64,000 nt of DNA from Elusimicrobium minutum (GTDB lineage Bacteria; Elusimicrobiota; Elusimicrobia; Elusimicrobiales; UBA9959). Shown here in pieces: positions 15,001 through 24,000 of the stretch. The stretch is taken from the NCBI GenBank assembly GCA_020723765.1, contig DYIF01000001.1:203652-267651 (forward strand), in the 5' to 3' direction. The number at the start of each line of letters is the position of its first letter. The first letter of the stretch is position 1. A program made the translations under genes and the position numbers. Under the pieces are notes generated by a model that saw only the letters and a program-made list of their open reading frames with translations, searched no databases and had not been told where the DNA came from.

Positions 15001-18000
15001 TGTCCGCTTCCGCTTATGCTCGTTCCCAACCACATACTCGACGGCGTGTCCGTCGTTCTAAATACGCCACCGTCGTAATAGTATGTCGTTCCGCTTTCTA
15101 TGTAGCTCAGTCTTATCTTGCTCGTACCTATTCCGGCGTATACATTATCCGGTTTGTCGGTCGCGGTCCCGCTTAGCTGCGTGGAATTAGCGGTTTTTCC
15201 TATTACATTGGATTTGTATCTTCCGCTCACCCCATCCCCGTCATCCACAGGTCTCGTTATCAAGCTCTGCGGAGCATCCTTATCCACGCCGATAACCTTA
15301 GACGATACGTTAACCGTAAATACTTCCTGTTCGTTTGTAGCCACGTCACGCGCTTTTACCATTATCAAATATCTATAATCGCTTACCATCTGGCTGTTTA
15401 ATCCCGCGGGACTGTATATCCAGCTCGTAGCGTCCGAGCTTAAACTTCCGTTTATTCCGTTTTGGATTTCTATCCAGTTAGGCGTATCCCCGGTTATTAA
15501 AAAGCTCGTCCCGTTCCACCATACCGGCGTTGCCGCTAACTTCCTTATCGCTATGTATACCTTCGAGTTTTTAAATCCGTCATACGCCGTTCCGCTTATC
15601 CAGTCTATTTGGTTTACCAAATTGGCCGTGCTCGGTATTATTATGCTGCTCGTAGGGCTTGTTCTGTCTATAGTAAAAGTCTTTTCGGTAGCTACACCCT
15701 GGTTTGCCGCTTTATCTATGGAATACAACTGCGCCACATAGCTTCTTCCTTCTTCATACGCCATTCCGTTTACAAAATAATCCGTGGTATATGTCGCTAC
15801 CCCGCCCATAACCGTAGCTACAAGATTACAATCGGCTCCCCCGGTTCCGCAGCTTGCCGTAAATGTAGATAGCTTCCAGTTCCAGTATTCGTCGGCTTCC
15901 TGTCGTTTTAACCTAAAATATGTGTTCGTTATTACGCCGGGACTTATGTCGCTTACGCTACCGCTTAATGTGTCTATGTTTTTATAATATGCCAATGTCG
16001 GTACGGTTATAGAAACCGACGGAGCAGTCGCATCTATTATAAACTCTCTGCCCGCGGTCTCGGCTTCAGTTAAACCGTTCCCCGTATGCTCCGCTATCGA
16101 TTTCACCCTGTATTGTCTATTCCCGTTCCAGTTATTTCCTATGTTTATCGACCAGTTCGTCCCGTCAAAACTATCCACATATACATATCCCGTAGTACCC
16201 GCTGCTACCCACCCGCTCCCGTTCCAGGCCAAATCGTCACCCGTCCCTTCCGTTAAATCCGCTCCGTAATCCAATATCCTTACCTTCACCCCGGTAGCAA
16301 ACTGCGCGGTCCCGCTTATAGTCGGCGATGGGCTCGGCTTTAGGTGAGGCGTACCGGTAACGGGATTCGTTATGGAACTAGTGGGAGAAGGCGTTTTTAA
16401 AGTTACTTGAATAAAAGAATAGCCGTCAGGCGAGCCGGGTTTAGGAGTAGTGTTTCCGGCTTTATCCAGAGCTCGAGCAAATATTCTATAATTTATACCG
16501 GCCAGAGTGGTATACCAAACCGGAGTAGATGTGCCTACCGCCGTCCAGGAACTGTTTCCCACATCGACATTTGCGTTAAAGAAAATCTCAGTATCCGAAT
16601 TCCAGCCGGCGCCGTCCCAGTATTTGGAATTATCGACTCTAAAATATGAAAGCTGAACCTTATCTAATTGACCGGGTGAAACATCCGAAGCGTTACCAGA
16701 TATATATGTAACCGGCGTATCGTATGTCTGGCCGTTTGCGGGCCATGTTATTGTTGATGATGGCGGAGTAAAATCGGCTATAACGTTTGCCGATGTGGAA
16801 TAAACTATCTGGTAATTCCCGGCCAAATCCGTCGCGTATGCGTCTATGGTATAAGTTTTTCCTGTCTCCCACGGCGTTGCGTTTAAATACCAGTAAGTGG
16901 CGTTAGAGCTAAGATATCCGTTTGCGGTTATACTGCTTATTTCGTTAAATATCGAACTTCCCGTCCAGCCGGTTCCGACCTGGTAATACTGGTTATCGTC
17001 CCTTTTTATTCTTACATAAACCTTACTCACTTTTCCGGGAGCATTATCCGCGGAAGTTCCGCTCACCTTTCCCGTCTGAGAAACATAACCGCTTGTGACT
17101 GGATAAGTTATAGTAGCCGTCGGCCTCGATATATCGTAGTAGAAAACGGATTTTAATACGTAGCCTCCGGTTTCGTAATTCGTGGCGTTATCCTGGGCTC
17201 GAGTATAAACGTAATAAGTTTTACCATCCTCCCAAGCTCCGTTCCAGCTAACCCCGCCGACACTCCAACTTGCATAAGGAGCCAATACCGGAATAACCTG
17301 CTCGGAATTTTCCCAGCTTGCTCCGCTCCACCATTTACCGTCGCTGTTTATTAATTTCAAAGAAATATTGTTTATTCCGCTACCGTTATTTGGGTCGTTA
17401 GAATTTCCCATAACGGTTATAGGCAAAGTATTTATATAACTTCCGCTTGAAGGAATAGTAACGGCGGACTGAGGAGTTATATCGTCGAATTTAAATGTAA
17501 ATGTGGAATAAACGGTATCCACGTTACCGGCGATATCGTACGAACGAGCCATTATGGTATAATCGTGATTTGTAGAAGCCGTCCACGTGGAGTCTCCTAT
17601 ACTATAATTCCAGGAAGCCGATGTGGTATAAATCGTAATATTTGAATTTATCCATGGGGCAAAGTTTGGACCCGAGCAACTATACCATACAGGATTTTGA
17701 TTTGGATCGTAACATTTATATAAGCTTTCGTCATAAACTCTAAACTCTACTTTTGTTATTCCTATATTATCCGTCGCACTCCCCTGTATCGTCGGCAAAC
17801 TGTTGTGATACAAGGCATTTGGCATCGTTATCTGCGTAGTCGGTTTCGTGTTATCGTGCCTTATTACCCTTCCGACATAACCAGGTATGTCCGCCTCTAA
17901 AGGCTCTCCGTTTACAGGTCCGTATTCCCTGTTATCCGCCAAATCATACGCCCAGTTCACTATCCTGTACTGCACATCTTGATTCGCGGGATTTGTTAAA

Positions 18001-21000
18001 TATGCGTTTAAACTTCCGCTAAAATTATATACCCACTGGTTGGGCGTCGTGGTAGTAGCGTTATTCGCTTCGTACCATATAGGCGTTCCGCTACTAAAAT
18101 TACCGGCTAACTCGTCCCACCATCCGCTTGGCGCGGTTATACGCTTTATCGCTACCTTCACCGTGTGCGTTCCCAACCTGGCTTCATAGCTTCTCGTTCC
18201 GTATTTCTCGTCGTTTGCAACCCCGGTTACGCTCGTTATAGTTATCACATATCCGCTATTTGGATATGTTATGGTAGATGTCGGCTCTTCTATGTCGTAT
18301 TTTATCGTTACGCTTGCGGTATTTCCGTCGTTTCCCGCAATGTCCGTCGCTTTAGTTTGTATCTGATACCTGTGATCGTTTACATAGGGCAGATTAGCGG
18401 TATACGACCAGGGCGAAAACGGCGCGGTTACGTTTATCCATTTAGGACAGCTCTGATCGAATCCGTTTGTCCCGTTATAACATTTCGCTCCGCCGGCCGC
18501 ATCCAAATCCGCTACGCTTATGCTTACAGTGCTTACGCCGGTATTCGCCGATGTCTGTGTATTAACCGTATTCCCCGTTATCGGCGTTGAAAGTTTTATT
18601 CCGGAATATACCATGTTGTCCTGCGGATAGGTTATCGTTATCTGAGGTCCGGTAACGTCATATGTAAATGTGTATGTGGAATATACATTAGATACGTTCC
18701 CGGCGTAGTCGTAGGCTCGCGCTTCTATCATGTATTCTTTATCATCTACCAATATCGCGGGCGGTATCTGGTAATAATAACTTGTCTGGTATTTCAATGT
18801 TTGATTCAGCCATGTGTTTGCGTTAGTCGTCCAGCCGGTCCCGTCGTAATAATACTTAGGACTTGTCCCAGTGCTTATTCTTACCTGGCCGTAGTTAAAT
18901 CCGGCTAAATTGTCGTTTGCGTTTACGTATACTTTATCTATCGCCTTTAACGCCGACGCGGTCGGGCTTGTTATAGTTACCGCAGGCGACGTGTCGTCTA
19001 CTATAAATTTAACCCTGGTATACGGCGACTGCTCTATGTTTCCGCTCCCGCTTCCGTCCCATTTCTTTGTTAAATCTTCGCTCATAGCTTCAAGTATGTA
19101 TTCCCTGTCGCCGGCCCAGCTTATGTCGTTCATATAGTCCCAGCTCTTTGTCTGTCCGCTTCCGCTTATGCTCGTTCCCAACCACATACTCGACGGCGTG
19201 TCCGTCGTTCTAAATACGCCACCGTCGTAATAGTATGTCGTTCCGCTTTCTATGTAGCTCAGTCTTATCTTGCTCGTACCTATTCCGGCGTATACATTAT
19301 CCGGTTTGTCGGTCGCGGTCCCGCTTAGCTGCGTGGAATTAGCGGTTTTTCCTATTACATTGGATTTGTATCTTCCGCTCACCCCATCCCCGTCATCCAC
19401 AGGTCTCGTTATCAAGCTCTGCGGAGCATCCTTATCCACGCCGATAACCTTAGACGATACGTTAACCGTAAATACTTCCTGTTCGTTTGTAGCCACGTCA
19501 CGCGCTTTTACCATTATCAAATATCTATAATCGCTTACCATCTGGCTGTTTAATCCCGCGGGACTGTATATCCAGCTCGTAGCGTCCGAGCTTAAACTTC
19601 CGTTTATTCCGTTTTGGATTTCTATCCAGTTAGGCGTATCCCCGGTTATTAAAAAGCTCGTCCCGTTCCACCATACCGGCGTTGCCGCTAACTTCCTTAT
19701 CGCTATGTATACCTTCGAGTTTTTAAATCCGTCATACGCCGTTCCGCTTATCCAGTCTATTTGGTTTACCAAATTGGCCGTGCTCGGTATTATTATGCTG
19801 CTCGTAGGGCTTGTTCTGTCTATAGTAAAAGTCTTTTCGGTAGCTACACCCTGGTTTGCCGCTTTATCTATGGAATACAACTGCGCCACATAGCTTCTTC
19901 CTTCTTCATACGCCATTCCGTTTACAAAATAATCCGTGGTATATGTCGCTACCCCGCCCATAACCGTAGCTACAAGATTACAATCGGCTCCCCCGGTTCC
20001 GCAGCTTGCCGTAAATGTAGATAGCTTCCAGTTCCAGTATTCGTCGGCTTCCTGTCGTTTTAACCTAAAATATGTGTTCGTTATTACGCCGGGACTTATG
20101 TCGCTTACGCTACCGCTTAATGTGTCTATGTTTTTATAATATGCCAATGTCGGTACGGTTATAGAAACCGACGGAGCAGTCGCATCTATTATAAACTCTC
20201 TGCCCGCGGTCTCGGCTTCAGTTAAACCGTTCCCCGTATGCTCCGCTATCGATTTCACCCTGTATTGTCTATTCCCGTTCCAGTTATTTCCTATGTTTAT
20301 CGACCAGTTCGTCCCGTCAAAACTATCCACATATACATATCCCGTAGTACCCGCTGCTACCCACCCGCTCCCGTTCCAGGCCAAATCGTCACCCGTCCCT
20401 TCCGTTAAATCCGCTCCGTAATCCAATATCCTTACCTTCACCCCGGTAGCAAACTGCGCGGTCCCGCTTATAGTCGGCGATGGGCTCGGCTTTAGGTGAG
20501 GCGTACCGGTAACGGGATTCGTTATGGAGCTTACGGGATACGGCGTTTTTAAAGTAAATTCTATATATGAAGAATTTGAGGAAGGATTTAGAGGTTTTGA
20601 AACCTCGTTTCCGGCCTTATCGACCGCTTTTGCGAATATTCTGTAAACTATACCGTCTGTTGACGTTACCCAGGAAGGGGTTGACGCTCCTATAGCGGTC
20701 CATGAACTGTTTGCCACATCTATATTCGCGTCAAAAAATACTTCGGTATCCGAATTCCAGCCTGTACCGCTCCAGTATTTTCCACTACAAACGCTGCTTC
20801 TACACTGATAGCTTAATCTCACTTTATCCAACTGGCCAGGAGGCGTATCAGAAGCGTTACCTCTTATTTGATTTAAATCTATCTGAAGATTATCGCCGTG
20901 AGACGGATAAGTTATCGTACTGGTCGGCGGAGTAAAATCGGCTATAACTCCGGTTACTGTAGAATAATTGACAACCCAGTTTCCGGCTTTATCCTTAGCC

Positions 21001-24000
21001 TTAACATTAATATCGTAAACTATGCCAGTTTCCCATGGCGAAGAGTTTAAATACCAGTAAGTACCGTTAGGGCTTAAGTATCCGTATAACGGAACCTCAT
21101 TCCATATTTCCGGAGCCCCGGTAAGGGTCCAGTTAGAAGAAGAGGCATCCCAGTACGCATTATCTGAATTTCTTTTAATTCTGACATAAACTTTTTCTAC
21201 TATGCCGGGATAAGAATCTACCGAAGTTCCAGTGACTTTTCCCGTCTGAGTTATATAACCGCTATTTACGGGATAAGATATGCTGACCGTGGGTTTATCT
21301 ATCTCATAAACGAAGGTTATTGTGGAGTAAACTTTTTCATAATTTCCAGCTTTATCGTAAGCTAAGCTTGAGACATTGTATATTCTGCCGGGTTTCCAGA
21401 AATTCTGAGCCGCGGCTCCCGATTGAGGCGTAGACCACTGCCAGGGCTCGTAATTTGAATTAAAAGAACCATCATTAGCTACCGCGTTAGGCCAGTAAGT
21501 CCTATTTAATTCCGGGTCGGCGCTATCCCAGTCCTGAGAGGTATTGTTCCAGTAATAAGTGGTGCTTTCTCCCAAATAAGGATTAGGATACCTTATAATT
21601 TTTAACTTAACTCCGTTTATGGCGCCTCTAACGTTATCGTCCGAATCTCCGTTTATACTTGAAAACCAGTAATTATAATGAGAGTTATTGGAAGGCGTAT
21701 TAACCGAAGAATTCGGTTTTTCCGGGTCCGGCTGATAAACATCGTAAACAAAATTTACCGTAGATAGGTTTGCTTGAAAATTTCCGGCCAGATCCTTAGC
21801 TTTTGTTACCAATCTGTAATTTATGGTATTCTGCCAGTTAGGCGAATTAAATGTCCATATACCCGAACTCACTCCCACAAAATTGGTATCAAACCAGAAG
21901 CTATCTCCTAACTGCTCTCCGCTTGTCCATAAGTCGGGATTTGAGTTCCCGTTATAAGTTCTATTGTTTATGCTATCGTATATGTTTATCTTTACGGACG
22001 AAATAATAGGCGTGTAACCGACCGAAGCATCTCTATCGTCCGCATAACCCTGAATCTGAGATAGAGAACTTTTAAAATCTCCATCGGATATGTTAGAGAA
22101 AGCCGAAGTCGGTTTTGTAGGATCGAAAACTATATCCTTATAATTTAGATTGGCATATACTCCGCTCTTTTCTTTATTATCCGCGACATCCGCGGCTTCC
22201 GTTCTTATCCTAAAAGTTCCCCCGTTACTCCAGTAAGGCCCATAACCGCCGTTTAAACCCGTGTTCCAGTTAATAACGCTCGTATCGTATTCCCACCCGA
22301 AAGTAGTTTCATTGGCGTAATTTCCTATCGGTCCTAAATCTCCCCTCCATCTTCCGCTTGCTCCGTCCCAGAAATAACCCGCGTTAGGAGGATCCAATTT
22401 TTCTATATAAACCTTAACGGATGAGAGTTTACCGGCAGGAGGGGACGGCCAGTCCGAAGCGTCGGATTCTATTTTGGTAAGATTATTTAAATAATTTAAG
22501 GTTGAAATTAAAACTAAAGAATTGCCGTTTACCGTAACCTTGGTTGGAGTGGATGTCGGGGAAGAAACGTCGTAGTAAACATCCCTTTGATTCCTACCGT
22601 TCTCAATTAAAGTTTCTATATTGCCGGCATTATCTACGCCTCTAACTTTTATAGTATACAGTATCCCTTGTTGCCAGGGTATAGAGTTGGAATAATTCCA
22701 GTTTGGGTATGTTACGTTGACCCTTACAAAAGTTGAGAAATCGGTGGTGTAGTTAACCCATGAAGATCCGTCCCATACATGAACGGTTCCGTCGTTATAA
22801 GTGATTTGTATATCCGCATATTTAATTTTATCTACGGCCGGAGAATCAGACCCGGTACCAGTAATATTAGAAAGCGTTTTGGCGTGAGTTTCTGTCGGAT
22901 AAGTAATTAAAGTGGTAGGAGGCGTGCCGTCAGGATAAAAAACATTAGAGCTCACCCCGACGGTAAATATGTTTTGCCAGTTACCGGCTCTATCCTGAGC
23001 CACTGAAACGATTATATGTTTATCTCCCACGGAAAGCGTAGTGGGAGAGGTAAAAGTCCAGGAACTCGACCAGATTTGAGCATCCGGCAAGGAATCATTA
23101 TCCGGAGGAGGAGAAGTTTTCCATCCGCCTCCCCAATACCACTGACGGTCGTCGACATTTTGAATCAATACTTTAACTTTACCGTAAGTTGGAGATATAC
23201 CCGAAATGGCATCGTAATAACCGCCAGAAAAAGTAGGCTGAAGACCGGTATAATCATAGTTTTGAGGATAGGTTATAGAGCTTGTTGGAGCCTGAACGTC
23301 CCATATAAAAGTATTGGTAGTAACATTAATTTCAACGTTTGGTGACGGTTGAGGCGGAACGGAACCGTCCACCACGCTGTCTCTGGCATAGCTCCAGATC
23401 TGATACTGCTGACCGGAAACGAACTGGCTCGGGTCCGAAATAGCATGAGTCCATGTACAGTTATAAGGCTGAGAGCAGTTCGTTTCTGCGCCTACATTCT
23501 GGTAAAACGCGGATTGAAAAGCTCCCGCAGAACCGTTCCAATAATAACCGTCGCTTACCCTCCTAATCGAATACCATACTCCGCTTATGCCTCCGTTGGT
23601 ATTATCTACGGCGGTACCGGAAATATTTGGGGAATTAACATAACTACCGTTGGCGGGTGTCGTAACCGTAGAATCCGGCCTTTCCGGAGGACCAGTTTGA
23701 TATAAATCGTAGACAAAAGTAGCGGTAGACCAATTCTGAGAGTAATTGCCTCCGACGTCTAAAGCTCTCGCTTCTATTCTATATTTATAATTATGGTCAA
23801 GAGAAGGCATCTGATATGCCCAATTTATAACTCCGGCTCCAAAAGCAATCGTTGAAACCCATATTCTCGGATTTTCAGGCGTTCCCGCCCCCGTCCAACC
23901 AGAACCGTTCCAATATCTTTGAGTAGACATATCTCTTATTGCAAGTTCAACTCTATAATTTTTTACGTTATCCTGAGCCGTTCCGATTATCTGAGCAATA

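Larger units (their letters stand above)
9490..21300 (-). repeat. Higher-order repeat inside the giant gene: 11-domain units of about 4.15 kb
   Basis: The spacing of the inter-domain Pro-Pro joints repeats in the same long/short pattern. Joints near 9490, 9935, 10300, 10650, 11090, 11490, 11860, 12225, 12610, 12975 and 13320 are echoed about 4.2 kb later at 13700, 14150, 14505, 14850, 15285, 15670, 16030, 16395, 16770, 17130 and 17485. They are echoed again from 17850 to about 21300. Unit-specific phrases recur at the matching places. The array therefore grew by duplication of an 11-domain block (1,384 residues) and not only of single domains. The first copy is diverged; the second and third share an identical core. 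Confidence 0.8.

Noticed and set aside
3813..20935. Many short plus-strand open frames, some repeated identically at 4,152-base distance
   Set aside because: They lie opposite the giant minus-strand gene, lack ribosome-binding sites and domain content, and repeat only because the giant gene repeats.
9490..21300. CRISPR array or tandem DNA repeat
   Set aside because: The repeats are protein domains of about 380 bp in an open frame, with no short identical repeats and unique spacers, and no cas genes are in the window.
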